Below are positions 26,835 through 35,577 of a stretch of 64,000 bases of DNA, piece by piece; position 1 is the stretch's first letter, and each line of letters opens with the position of its first letter. Below the pieces are notes generated by a model. It did no database searches. It saw nothing but the letters and a program-made list of their open reading frames with translations, and was not told where the DNA came from. The position numbers and the translations under genes were made by a program. The stretch comes from Acinetobacter piscicola (GTDB taxonomy: Bacteria; Pseudomonadota; Gammaproteobacteria; Pseudomonadales; Moraxellaceae): assembly GCF_002233755.1 (NCBI RefSeq), contig NZ_KZ268705.1, forward strand, positions 1 through 64,000. Reading direction: 5' to 3'.

Positions 26835-27437
26835 GTGAATGAAATAATAATGATTGCAACAGTCACCTTACTTGCTGTCATCAGCCCAGGAGCAGACTTC
26901 GCATTGGTGAGTCGAAATAGCTATTTATATGGGCGTAAACAAGGCATTTATACCGCCTATGGTATTGCTTGTGCAGTGTGGATTCATATTGGTTATAGTT
27001 TGATGGGGCTTAGTTTTTTACAACACGTATTGCCTAGCTTATTGCATATTATTCAATATATTGGTGCGGGCTATTTGATGTATATCGGATACCAAACTTT
27101 TACGCAACAACAAATGAATGACAAAGAAAACAGCAGTTTCATTCGTCCGTGGCAGGCATTTAGACAAGGTTTTCTCACCAATAGTTTTAATCCTAAAACG
27201 ACTTTATTTGTAATGAGTATCTTTGCACAACTTCTTAGCTCTGAAAATCATCTGCCAAAACTGATTGCTTATGGCTTTTTTATATCATTAAGTCATTTGA
27301 TTTGGTTTTTAGCAATATCTGTATTTTGCTCTACTCCCACAATCAGAAATAAAATTCTAACCAAACAAATCATCATCAATCGTATGATCGGAATTATTCT
27401 CAGTACTTTGGGATTCTGTCTCTTTCTAACAAATTGA
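26835..27437 (+). CDS. LysE/RhtB-family amino-acid exporter
   Basis: A 200-residue inner-membrane exporter with about six helices. The N-terminal signature LAVISPGADFALVSRNSYLYGRK is typical of RhtB/LysE translocators. The start is GTG with AAGG 7 bases upstream; the ATG 4 bases before it meets a stop at once. It is probably controlled by the divergent LysR gene. The substrate is not determined. Confidence 0.92.
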   Translation: MNEIIMIATVTLLAVISPGADFALVSRNSYLYGRKQGIYTAYGIACAVWIHIGYSLMGLSFLQHVLPSLLHIIQYIGAGYLMYIGYQTFTQQQMNDKENSSFIRPWQAFRQGFLTNSFNPKTTLFVMSIFAQLLSSENHLPKLIAYGFFISLSHLIWFLAISVFCSTPTIRNKILTKQIIINRMIGIILSTLGFCLFLTN

Positions 27438-27484
27438 GAATTAATTTCTTCAATTTTCAGTCTCAATACTAAAACGCAAAACAT

Positions 27485-27511
27485 AAAAAAGCACCTACGA
27501 AAGGTGCTTTT
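27485..27511. terminator. Bidirectional terminator between lysE-type and ygfB-type genes
   Basis: AAAAGCACCT pairs with AGGTGCTTTT around a five-base loop, with T-runs on both strands. Confidence 0.85.
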
Positions 27512-27577
27512 CAATACAATCAAATGATTAACTTGCTGTGTGATATATGAGCCGCAATTGTAGCAACACCAGAAATA

Positions 27578-28105
27578 TCATTTCGCTGGTGTATGGTACA
27601 TCAGATAGATTTCATTTAAATTGTCTGGAATTTCTTCCGCAATTTCATCCATCAATTGCCCATTGCGACGGAAAGACTCCATTTGAGGATCTTCATCATC
27701 GACACCGCTAAACACCATCATTGGTAGCGTTAAATCAACGACTTGCTCTTCGTATTCTGGTGCAAACCAAGCATCTTCATTCAGGAACATCGCGTCAACA
27801 AAACCAACGCTCCAATCGCCCAGACTTGATTCAACATCGGCTTCTTCAATTTCAAAAGGAAATTCAATCCCTTCTTCATTGGCTAAATTTTGGCGAATCG
27901 AATCTAGCCATGCTTTAATTTGTGCAATGATTTCAGCAGGTACTTTCTTTTGATTTTTATCAAATAACTCATCAAGCCATTGATCAAAAGTTGGGCCTAC
28001 CGCAGTCGCACATAAAAATCCATGAGTCGCAGCAAAATCTAGACCATATTCATTTTGGTCACCATCTAAATAGTCACTTAACAGATCTAAATCTAAAGCA
28101 CTCAT
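27578..28105 (-). CDS. UPF0149 (YgfB/YecA) family protein
   Basis: An acidic, all-helical protein of 175 residues. LSDYLDGDQNEYGLDFAATHGFLCA at the N-terminus and LGDWSVGFVDAMFLNEDAW in the middle match YgfB. The Pseudomonas homologue represses an endolysin regulator; whether that holds here is unknown. No C-terminal SEC-C zinc motif is present. It lies 67 bases downstream of the PA3496-type gene. Confidence 0.88.
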   Translation of the reverse strand: MSALDLDLLSDYLDGDQNEYGLDFAATHGFLCATAVGPTFDQWLDELFDKNQKKVPAEIIAQIKAWLDSIRQNLANEEGIEFPFEIEEADVESSLGDWSVGFVDAMFLNEDAWFAPEYEEQVVDLTLPMMVFSGVDDEDPQMESFRRNGQLMDEIAEEIPDNLNEIYLMYHTPAK

Positions 28106-28172
28106 TTTATTTCCAGTTCAATGTGTATCAGGGTGAAGCATAGCATTTTCCGACACTATGCCCAATGTATTT

Positions 28173-28382
28173 TTAATCTTCTTCATCGTCGTCTAGATCG
28201 TCATCATCAAGATCATAATCAAAATCTTTTAATTCGCGTTCTAAACGGCGTTGAGCAAGTAAGTCATCTATTAAACGACGCTTTTCTAAGGATTCTTTAG
28301 CGCTAATTTTGCTTGATGACTCATCAAAACTAACATCATCATCACCGTAGTTATCATCTAGTTCAAAATCTGTAGAAGACAC
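28173..28382 (-). CDS. Small acidic protein, PA3496-like
   Basis: A 69-residue soluble protein with a basic helix (SLEKRRLIDDLLAQRRLERE) and an Asp-rich tail. This layout resembles the PA3496 family of putative envelope-integrity proteins. The GTG start has GAGGT at good spacing. It is upstream of the ygfB-type gene in the same direction. The family match is from pattern only. Confidence 0.65.
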   Translation of the reverse strand: MSSTDFELDDNYGDDDVSFDESSSKISAKESLEKRRLIDDLLAQRRLERELKDFDYDLDDDDLDDDEED

Positions 28383-28501
28383 TAAAACTACCTCATAATG
28401 AAAAAAAGTGAATGGGTCTAGCCGCTATTTATCCCGCTTCTAAAAACTTGTCAAGTTTTATTTACTTTTTTTGCAATTAAATCGGTTTGGGGGCTTTTTT
28501 T

Positions 28502-28529
28502 CTGACCAGTTTTTGTGGCATGATATAAT
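28502..28529 (+). promoter_or_regulatory. Promoter of rpoD with extended -10
   Basis: TGATATAAT (28521-28529) is a consensus extended -10. A CTGACC at 28502-28507 could serve as a weak -35. Confidence 0.7.
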
Positions 28530-28535
28530 CCACCC

Positions 28536-28772
28536 TGCGTCTTTCTGTTTTACTGCTAGTTCAAGGTCGAGACACGCATGGGATGAACTTGAAAATAACA
28601 ATTTCACCCCCACCTATTTGTACTGAATTTAAATTTTTAATATTTCATCAGGCAGCTCTTTTCGCTGTATTTTGCTGATGGAATACGCAAACTATTCACA
28701 GATTTATTAATATGAATTGTGCTGTCATGCACGGTTTTTTACTGCCACTGATTCAACGAGAAGAGAGTAAAG
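28536..28772 (+). other. Long rpoD 5' leader, about 240 nt
   Basis: If the 28.52-kb promoter is used, rpoD has a leader of about 240 bases with no ORF. It contains a TTCAAG/CTTGAA pair near 28560-28590 and a CATCAG/CTGATG stem-loop near 28646-28680. GAGAAGAGAG precedes the start codon. No known riboswitch class was recognised. Confidence 0.45.
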
Positions 28773-30668
28773 ATGAGCGAAATGCATTCCCCTACCTCAC
28801 AAGTAGCGGCTCTTATTAGCCGAGGCAAAGAACAAGGTTACTTAACCTACGCTGAGGTTAACGATCATCTCCCAGACTCGATCACCGAAAGCGAACAAAT
28901 TGAAGACATTATCCAAATGCTTCAAGACGTTGGTATTCCTGTACACGAACGTGCACCAGAATCTGACGATACAATGTTCGAAGGAAATAGCGAAGCTGCT
29001 GATGAAGTTGCAGAAGAAGAAGCTGCTGCCGTACTTGCTTCTGTAGAAAACGAACCTGGTCGTACCACTGACCCTGTACGTATGTATATGCGTGAAATGG
29101 GTACTGTTGAACTGTTGACACGTGAAGGCGAAATTAGCATTGCCAAACGTATCGAAGAAGGTATTCGTGACGTATTGCATTCAATCGCATACTGGCCAAA
29201 TGCTGTAGAAGTTGTTTTACAAGAATATAAAGATTATGAAACAGGCGAACGTCGTCTTGCCGATATTTTGTCAGGTTACTTAGACCCTGAGTCAGACGAA
29301 GTCATTCCAGAAGTGATTGAAGAAGAATCTGAAGAAGCGTTAGAAGATGATGAAAGCGCATCGGCTAAACCGACTAAAGACGTCAAACTAGATGATGATG
29401 ACGAAGAAGAAGAATCTTCTGAAGGCGATGATGATTCAGAAGGTGAATCAGGTCCAGATCCAGAAATTGCGAAAGCACGTTTTGATGAATTAACTTCAGT
29501 TTGGAATACAGCAAAAGAAACCCTCGCTAAACACGGTCGTAACAGTGCCGAAGGCAAAGAAGCGATTGAAGCGCTTGCTGCTGTCTTTATGATGTTTAAA
29601 TTTACACCACGTTTATTTGATATTATTTCTGAAATGATTCGTGGTACGCATGAACAAATTCGTACCTCTGAGCGTGAAGTAATGCGTTATGCAGTACGTC
29701 GTGGTCGTATGGATCGTACTCAATTCCGTACATCGTTCCCAGGTCAAGAGTCAAATCCAGCTTGGTTAGATGAGCAAATTGCAAAAGCACCGACTGAAGC
29801 AAAAGCATATTTAGAAAAAGTTCGTCCAGATGTATTAGCTTTCCAACAAAAGATTGCGGATATTGAAAAAGAACTGAATCTGAATGTGAAAGAAATTAAA
29901 GACATTTCTAAACGTATGGCGATTGGTGAAGCAAAAGCGCGTCGTGCGAAAAAAGAAATGGTTGAAGCCAACTTACGTTTGGTAATTTCGATTGCGAAAA
30001 AATACACCAACCGTGGTTTGCAATTCCTTGACTTGATTCAAGAAGGTAACATTGGCTTGATGAAAGCCGTGGATAAGTTTGAATACCGTCGTGGTTATAA
30101 GTTCTCGACTTATGCAACATGGTGGATTCGTCAGGCGATTACTCGTTCGATTGCAGACCAAGCGCGTACCATTCGTATTCCAGTACACATGATCGAAACC
30201 ATTAACAAGATCAACCGTGTGTCTCGCCAATTGCTTCAAGAAATGGGGCGTGAACCGACACCTGAAGAGTTAGGTGAACGTTTGGAAATGGATGAAGTTA
30301 AAGTTCGTAAAGTGCTTAAAATCGCGAAAGAACCGATTTCTATGGAAACACCAATTGGTGATGATGAAGATTCGCATCTTGGTGATTTCATTGAAGATGG
30401 CAACATCACCTCTCCAGTGGATGCTGCAACTTCAGAAGGCTTGAAAGAAGCAACTCGTGAAGTTTTGGAAAACCTCACCGAACGTGAAGCTAAAGTATTG
30501 AAAATGCGTTTTGGTATCGATATGCCAACAGATCATACTTTGGAAGAAGTGGGTAAACAGTTTGACGTAACACGTGAACGTATTCGTCAGATTGAAGCGA
30601 AAGCTTTACGTAAACTTCGCCACCCTTCTCGCTCAGAACATTTACGTTCTTTCTTAGAAAATGACTAA
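28773..30668 (+). CDS. rpoD: RNA polymerase sigma factor RpoD (sigma-70)
   Basis: Primary sigma factor, 631 residues. Region 1.1 is at the N-terminus. [21 protein letters not shown] is region 1.2. A very acidic non-conserved insert follows (about residues 180-230). Region 2 includes [24 protein letters not shown] and [20 protein letters not shown] for -10 recognition. Region 4 has [20 protein letters not shown] for -35 binding. A strong terminator follows at 30732. Confidence 0.99.
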   Translation: MSEMHSPTSQVAALISRGKEQGYLTYAEVNDHLPDSITESEQIEDIIQMLQDVGIPVHERAPESDDTMFEGNSEAADEVAEEEAAAVLASVENEPGRTTDPVRMYMREMGTVELLTREGEISIAKRIEEGIRDVLHSIAYWPNAVEVVLQEYKDYETGERRLADILSGYLDPESDEVIPEVIEEESEEALEDDESASAKPTKDVKLDDDDEEEESSEGDDDSEGESGPDPEIAKARFDELTSVWNTAKETLAKHGRNSAEGKEAIEALAAVFMMFKFTPRLFDIISEMIRGTHEQIRTSEREVMRYAVRRGRMDRTQFRTSFPGQESNPAWLDEQIAKAPTEAKAYLEKVRPDVLAFQQKIADIEKELNLNVKEIKDISKRMAIGEAKARRAKKEMVEANLRLVISIAKKYTNRGLQFLDLIQEGNIGLMKAVDKFEYRRGYKFSTYATWWIRQAITRSIADQARTIRIPVHMIETINKINRVSRQLLQEMGREPTPEELGERLEMDEVKVRKVLKIAKEPISMETPIGDDEDSHLGDFIEDGNITSPVDAATSEGLKEATREVLENLTEREAKVLKMRFGIDMPTDHTLEEVGKQFDVTRERIRQIEAKALRKLRHPSRSEHLRSFLEND

Positions 30669-30731
30669 TCTAAGATTACTTTAGGGACTTGAAAAACAAT
30701 CGAGTATCCCCATTTAGTAATTAAGAGAAAT

Positions 30732-30762
30732 ACAAAGCCTGCATTCTCGCAGGCTTTGTTTA
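30732..30762 (+). terminator. Terminator after rpoD
   Basis: An 11-bp perfect stem ACAAAGCCTGC/GCAGGCTTTGT with a six-base loop. Confidence 0.9.
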
Positions 30763-30779
30763 TAAATTAGAGGTGAATC

Positions 30780-31067
30780 ATGTTAGACCGCACTCCATCT
30801 CGCGAATTACAAGAAGATCTTTGGGTTTTTCCAATGGATTACCCAATTAAACTGATTGGCAATGCGGGTGAAGAACTCAAAGGTGCAGTTGTAGGAATTT
30901 TGGTAAAACATTTCCCAGAATTTGACGAAGCGACACTTGTTGTACAACCATCACGTACAGGCAAGTATCATTCGATTACTGCGCAATTACGTTTTGATGA
31001 GCTTGAACAAGTTCATGCCCTTTATGCTGATCTAGCTGCTTGTGAACATATTCGTACTGCTCTTTAA
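30780..31067 (+). CDS. DUF493 / YbeD-family protein
   Basis: A 95-residue protein of the YbeD (DUF493) family. FPMDYPIKLIGNAGEELKGAVV and the spaced SRTGKYHSITAQLRFDELEQV segment are diagnostic, and the fold resembles ACT-type regulatory domains. AGAGGTGAATC precedes the ATG. In E. coli ybeD lies by lipB, which here is 1.8 kb downstream. It is followed after 6 bases by an unrelated secreted-protein gene. Confidence 0.9.
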   Translation: MLDRTPSRELQEDLWVFPMDYPIKLIGNAGEELKGAVVGILVKHFPEFDEATLVVQPSRTGKYHSITAQLRFDELEQVHALYADLAACEHIRTAL

Positions 31068-31073
31068 TCTGCT

Positions 31074-31886
31074 ATGATTAAAAATCTTTTTCTCAGTTAT
31101 GTCCTAGCGAGTTTATGTATAACTCATAGTTATGCAGATAATCGCTTGGTCGGTAACTGGGAAATGATTTTTGAATACGGAAAAGAAAGACCTCTGCATG
31201 AAGTCATTTCTTTCTCTAAGAAAGGAATCGTTTCATTTTCTAATGGTATTTGTGCAAAATATAAAGTAGATCAAAATCAATTATTTTTTATAACCAACAA
31301 ATTATCTCAAGACGTTAGTATTCCTTTATCGTGGAAAATTAACCAAGATGACACGTTATCACTTGGAGAAAATCTCGCAAAAGCCAATATTTATAAAAAA
31401 ATATCCTCTATAGCAGACACGTGTGACTTGTTTAAAAATTGGCAAACAATTCAAAAAGATGATTTTGAATTTACAATACCGAAAGATTGGTCATATCAGA
31501 CATCTGCTGAAAGAAATAATACGCATTATAGATTATTTATTGCCAATCCAAATGCCAATAAACAAGTTATGATCATGGCATCTAAATTAATAACTTATGA
31601 TCAATTTCAACCTACATTTCTTAGCTATCTCAACACCATTGCTAAAAAATTTCCTTTTCCAATAATTTATCACTCAATAAAACACACGCAATTGTCTGAT
31701 TATCAATTAAATCATGATGATATTTTTATTGCAGAAAGTCCAATGATTACAAGTTTAGCTTTTTTAGAAAAACATAATGATTGGACATCTGTGATCATAG
31801 CGACACAAAATAAAGACGATCTAAAAGAAATTCCAAAAATCGTTAAATCCATTAAATTTCAAAACCATACAATAGTTTCAGACTAA
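31074..31886 (+). CDS. Secreted protein of unknown function
   Basis: A 270-residue protein with an N-terminal signal peptide (NLFLSYVLASLCITHSYA). The N-terminal half begins NRLVGNWEMIFEYG, a lipocalin-like opening. The C-terminal half (FEFTIPKDWSYQT to IPKIVKSIKF) has the rhythm of PsbP/DcrB-like domains. Neither resemblance is secure. It starts 6 bases after the DUF493 gene and is more AT-rich than it. A terminator follows. Confidence 0.65.
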   Translation: MIKNLFLSYVLASLCITHSYADNRLVGNWEMIFEYGKERPLHEVISFSKKGIVSFSNGICAKYKVDQNQLFFITNKLSQDVSIPLSWKINQDDTLSLGENLAKANIYKKISSIADTCDLFKNWQTIQKDDFEFTIPKDWSYQTSAERNNTHYRLFIANPNANKQVMIMASKLITYDQFQPTFLSYLNTIAKKFPFPIIYHSIKHTQLSDYQLNHDDIFIAESPMITSLAFLEKHNDWTSVIIATQNKDDLKEIPKIVKSIKFQNHTIVSD

Positions 31887-31894
31887 GAAAAAAA

Positions 31895-31917
31895 CACGCT
31901 ACAAGTGTGCATTTTTT
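31895..31917 (+). terminator. Terminator after the secreted protein gene
   Basis: CACGC/GTGTG stem flanked by A and T runs; six T residues follow. Confidence 0.7.
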
Positions 31918-31947
31918 ACACCTCTAAAATTAATTAAAGATAAAGTT

Positions 31948-32679
31948 TTACTTAATCCCATCCTGATATTTCACCGAAGCATGTGCACCATTACAAAATG
32001 GTTTGTTCGATGATTTTCCACAACGGCACAATGCCTGACGGTTACGAATTTCATAAGACTGCCTATCTGCACTTTCTACACGCACTCCGCCACGTACCAT
32101 TAATGGCCCACTACAACCAATTCCAGGATCTTCAATGGGGTAAATGCCCGCATCTTCAGCAGTTTCTATAGGCTGCAAAGTTTTCTTATCCCAAACCAAT
32201 AAACGTCCTGCGGCGCAATTATGTACCATAAATTCAGTCAGTTGCTCGTGTTCTTTACCTTGCATTTGAACTTCATTCCAAACACGATTACCGTTGTCGC
32301 AAAATCTTGAGAATGCACAATAATTTTCATTATCCGTTAAAATTTGAGTAGGCCCATCAATTTCTGAAGAACCTTCGAGCAATGGTGCAAAGTTTTTTGC
32401 TTCAGTTAAATCTTCCCCTGCTTTTAAATGTGATCCATCGCAGAATGGTGCTTTTTTACTGTGTCCACAGCGACACAAATACATTTTATCTTGGGTTTCA
32501 AACGCTTTACCTTCACGATAGCGTCCTGAATTCCCCGTCTCATTTTTTTCAATAAAAACTTGTAAGAGTTTCGGGCTTCCATGAACTAAATACGGACCAT
32601 CTTTGGTCACTTGAATATAGATTGTTTCTGGTGCAGCTGTTGAACCTGTTTGAATAATATAACGCGGTTGTGTGGTCAT
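31948..32679 (-). CDS. CDGSH iron-sulfur domain protein (two CDGSH motifs)
   Basis: A 243-residue protein with two CDGSH-type [2Fe-2S] sites, CRCGHSKKAPFCDGSH near residue 70 and CRCGKSSNKPFCNGAH near the C-terminus. Between them is a segment with YCAFSRFCDNGNRVWNEV and CAAGRLLVWD that resembles the Fer4_19-type or McrA-associated domain of bacterial CDGSH proteins. I prefer the ATG at 32679; one at 32700 is also possible. It is a single gene, and its electron-transfer partners are unknown. Confidence 0.88.
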   Translation of the reverse strand: MTTQPRYIIQTGSTAAPETIYIQVTKDGPYLVHGSPKLLQVFIEKNETGNSGRYREGKAFETQDKMYLCRCGHSKKAPFCDGSHLKAGEDLTEAKNFAPLLEGSSEIDGPTQILTDNENYCAFSRFCDNGNRVWNEVQMQGKEHEQLTEFMVHNCAAGRLLVWDKKTLQPIETAEDAGIYPIEDPGIGCSGPLMVRGGVRVESADRQSYEIRNRQALCRCGKSSNKPFCNGAHASVKYQDGIK

Positions 32680-32846
32680 TCTTAATATCATCCATGTCAT
32701 TGTTATCTTTTATAGAATGGATAAAAAATATTCTCATTTCTCTTTTGATGATCATTTTCAGGAATATCTTGATATCACCTCCTTAGACTTAGCCATCTTT
32801 GCTAAACTTCTTTATAATCTATTTTATTTGAATTTTTAAAGGACGC

Positions 32847-33512
32847 ATGTCTGTGAATGATGCTGTTCTAAAACCCTCTCTTATTATTCGTCAATATCTC
32901 GAACTCACCCCTTATTCAGACCGTTTTCAAGAAATGAAAAACTATACTGAGCAGCGTGATGAACACTCCCCTGACCAACTGTGGATTTTGCAACATCCCG
33001 ATGTACTCACCCAAGGGCAAGCAGGAAAACCTGAACACATTTTAATTCCGACAAATATTCCTGTCGTTCAGTCGGATCGAGGTGGTCAAGTCACGTGGCA
33101 TGGTCCAGGTCAAATGGTCATTTATTTCATGTTTGATCTCAATCGTTTGAAATGGAATGTACGTACACTCGTAACTTATGCAGAGAATCTCATGATTAAT
33201 CTGCTAAAAAAATACGATATCGAAGCCTATGCAAAACCAGATGCGCCTGGCGTCTATGTCAATGATCAAAAAATTGGATCACTTGGATTTAAGATTCGTA
33301 AAGGCCGCAGCTACCACGGTTTAGCTTTTAATATCGATTGTAATTTAGATGGTTTTCATACCATTAACCCATGTGGTTATGCAGGTTTGGAGATGGTTCG
33401 TATTTGTGATCTCGTTAAAAATTATCCCAATTACAAGCAATTATGTCATGATGTGATTGAATATTTGCAACAGAGCGGTTACTTTAATGACGTTAAAGTC
33501 ATTTCCGAATAA
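32847..33512 (+). CDS. lipB: Octanoyltransferase (lipoate biosynthesis)
   Basis: Transfers octanoyl from acyl-carrier protein to lipoyl domains. The 221-residue sequence has [16 protein letters not shown], the catalytic Lys in [12 protein letters not shown] and the catalytic Cys in [18 protein letters not shown] precedes the ATG. The terminator stem overlaps the stop codon. lipA is not in the window. Confidence 0.97.
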   Translation: MSVNDAVLKPSLIIRQYLELTPYSDRFQEMKNYTEQRDEHSPDQLWILQHPDVLTQGQAGKPEHILIPTNIPVVQSDRGGQVTWHGPGQMVIYFMFDLNRLKWNVRTLVTYAENLMINLLKKYDIEAYAKPDAPGVYVNDQKIGSLGFKIRKGRSYHGLAFNIDCNLDGFHTINPCGYAGLEMVRICDLVKNYPNYKQLCHDVIEYLQQSGYFNDVKVISE

Positions 33513-33525
33513 ATGACTTTCTTTT
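33495..33525 (+). terminator. Terminator overlapping the lipB stop codon
   Basis: AAAGTCATTT pairs with AAATGACTTT, then CTTTTTG. The lipB TAA lies at the loop/stem junction. Confidence 0.8.
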
Positions 33526-33539
33526 TGCATTAAAATAAA

Positions 33540-33557
33540 TTAGAGTAATTACTCTAA
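33540..33557. promoter_or_regulatory. Perfect 18-nt palindrome upstream of the SCP2-like/ADH operon
   Basis: TTAGAGTAA followed by TTACTCTAA, 33 bases before the GTG start. It is a candidate operator; no regulator gene is adjacent. Confidence 0.5.
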
Positions 33558-33590
33558 AATAGAAATACAACTCATAAAAGGGACAAGCGT

Positions 33591-34124
33591 GTGATTTCAA
33601 GTAAATCTGTCAAACCCGCTTTAGAACAAGCTTATGTCAAAGTCATGATGGATGTGATTGGCAGAGGCTTAGTGATGGCGAGTCAAGTTGATGACGAAAT
33701 AAAACATGAAGTATCAGTACTTCCTGTTGGTTTTACCCTATCAATGAAGGTATTTCCAAACGGTGCTGCTTTCATTGCTCGAGTTAAACAAAACCATCAG
33801 TTAGAACTGGTCAAATCTTTAGACACTAAACCTGATCTTTCAATCATTTTTAAACATGTTCATCATGCTTTTTTAGTTTTTTCATTCCAAGAAAGTACAG
33901 CACAAGCTTTTGCCAATGACCGTATGATCGCAGATGGTGATGTGGCTTATGCAATTCGTTTAGTGCGTTGTTTAAATAAAATGGAAGCTTTAATTTTACC
34001 AAAACTGGTCGCTGAACTCGCAGTGAAAGAATACCCTGCCGATTTGTCGTTAAAAGAAAAACTAACCAATGCTGCAAATATTTATCTAAAAGTTGCCCAA
34101 TCATATTTAAAAGGGAGTGCATAA
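33591..34124 (+). CDS. SCP2-like (sterol-carrier-type lipid-binding) protein
   Basis: A 177-residue soluble protein. The stretch DTKPDLSIIFKHVHHAFLVF, then MIADGDVAYAIRLVRCLNKM, follows the SCP2-fold pattern (D-x-I beta strand, then G-D-xxxA helix). The GTG start is preceded by AAAGGGACAAG. Three bases separate it from the iron-ADH gene, so the two form an operon. A lipid or fatty-alcohol substrate role is inferred from this pairing. Confidence 0.65.
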   Translation: MISSKSVKPALEQAYVKVMMDVIGRGLVMASQVDDEIKHEVSVLPVGFTLSMKVFPNGAAFIARVKQNHQLELVKSLDTKPDLSIIFKHVHHAFLVFSFQESTAQAFANDRMIADGDVAYAIRLVRCLNKMEALILPKLVAELAVKEYPADLSLKEKLTNAANIYLKVAQSYLKGSA

Positions 34125-34127
34125 CCC

Positions 34128-35312
34128 ATGGCTAAACCATATTACGAATTTTTCTGTCCTGTAAAAGTGATTGCTGGCCATGCTGCACTCGAACATATTC
34201 CTTTTGAATTGGCTGTTTTAGGCTCAAAACGTCCAATGATCATTACAGACAAAGGTGTGCGTGCCAATAATCTTTTGGCACCGATTGAGGCATCTTTTGA
34301 ATCAACTGATATTGAAATCGGTTTTATTTTTGATGATGTACCACCAGATTCAAGCTTAGAAGCAGTACGTGCAGCAGCTCAAGCTTATCGTACGAATAAT
34401 TGTGATGCCATTATTGCCGTTGGTGGTGGTTCAGTCATTGATACTTCTAAAACTGCAAATATTCTCGTTTCTGAAGGCGGTGATGATCTTTTAAAATATT
34501 CAGGTGCGCATAATTTACCTAGACCACTTAAACCGTTTTTTGTGATTCCAACAACATCGGGTACGGGATCTGAAGTCACACTGGCTGCTGTGGTATCTGA
34601 CAATCAGAAAAATGTGAAATTAGCATTTGCATCAAACTATTTAATGCCACATGCTGCAATTTTAGACCCTCGCATGACTCAAACATTGCCACCGCATTTA
34701 ACCGCGATGACAGGTATGGATGCCATGACACATGCGGTTGAAGCCTATACGTGTATTGCAGCAAACCCGATCTCCGATGCTTATGCAACGGCTGCAATCA
34801 AAAAAATCAGCAATAATCTGTTCAATGTTTTAGAAAATCCAACAGATGCAAATGGTCGTCTTGAATTAGCACAAGCATCAACTATGGCAGGGATTGCTTT
34901 CTCCAATTCTATGGTCGGTATTGTTCATTCTCTAGGTCACGCTTTAGGTGCTGTTGCACATTTACCGCATGGTTTATGCATGAACTTATTCTTACCTTAT
35001 GTTTTGGAATACAACAAAGATGTGAATGGCGACAAAATCGCAGATTTACTTTTACCACTTGCTGGACCTGACATTTATGCGCAGACGCCTGCAAATGAAC
35101 GTGCTAATAAAACTATTGCAACGTTAAATGAAATTCGTGATCGTCTGCATGCTTTAACCAAACTTCCTCGTACTTTGAGCGAAACAGGTAAAATCACGAA
35201 AGAACAACTCGATGATGTTGCAGAAAAAGCCTTGAATGATGGTTCAATCATTTTTAATCCAAAAGAAGCAACACTGAAAGACTTAAGAGCTATTTTAGAA
35301 AAAGCATGGTAA
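34128..35312 (+). CDS. Iron-containing (group III) alcohol dehydrogenase
   Basis: A 394-residue NAD(P)-dependent dehydrogenase. AIIAVGGGSVIDTSK is the dinucleotide loop, TTSGTGSEVT the phosphate contact, and the metal ligands lie in GMDAMTHAVEAY and HSLGHALGAVAHLPHG. The length fits the family. It is co-transcribed with the SCP2-like gene and ends at a strong terminator. Substrate specificity cannot be read from sequence. Confidence 0.94.
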   Translation: MAKPYYEFFCPVKVIAGHAALEHIPFELAVLGSKRPMIITDKGVRANNLLAPIEASFESTDIEIGFIFDDVPPDSSLEAVRAAAQAYRTNNCDAIIAVGGGSVIDTSKTANILVSEGGDDLLKYSGAHNLPRPLKPFFVIPTTSGTGSEVTLAAVVSDNQKNVKLAFASNYLMPHAAILDPRMTQTLPPHLTAMTGMDAMTHAVEAYTCIAANPISDAYATAAIKKISNNLFNVLENPTDANGRLELAQASTMAGIAFSNSMVGIVHSLGHALGAVAHLPHGLCMNLFLPYVLEYNKDVNGDKIADLLLPLAGPDIYAQTPANERANKTIATLNEIRDRLHALTKLPRTLSETGKITKEQLDDVAEKALNDGSIIFNPKEATLKDLRAILEKAW

Positions 35313-35343
35313 TTCCCTAACAATGCCCGAAGAATAGTGTCTG

Positions 35344-35381
35344 AAAAAGCCCAATGTTTGATCAACATTGGGCTTTTTTTA
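35344..35381 (+). terminator. Terminator after the iron-ADH gene
   Basis: A 12-bp perfect stem AAGCCCAATGTT/AACATTGGGCTT with a five-base loop and long T-run. Confidence 0.92.
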
Positions 35382-35508
35382 TATTGAACCCAAAGTCATC
35401 TATTTTTTGGACAATTTGGTATATTTTCTGCTAAAAAAACTAACAAAGTTACTGACAAAAGCTACCTTTTTAGAGTAGATTGGCGAACTTTTGTTTTATT
35501 TGTAGGGG

Positions 35509-35538
35509 GGATCGTTCGTCTCAAACGATCCTTATAAT
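35509..35538 (+). promoter_or_regulatory. APC permease promoter region with an inverted repeat over the -35/-10 spacer
   Basis: GGATCGTT (35509-35516) and AACGATCC (35524-35531) form an 8-bp dyad directly before TATAAT (35533-35538). The dyad occupies the -35 to -10 space, a typical repressor site; alternatively it is an RNA hairpin. Confidence 0.5.
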
Positions 35539-35577
35539 ATGACTGATCCTTGATCAACGATTAAGAGGACAACGCCG

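Noticed and set aside
28842..30478. Several minus-strand ORFs of 60-112 codons inside rpoD
   Set aside because: They are shadows of a codon-biased, acidic-rich gene; none has a ribosome-binding site or recognisable motif.
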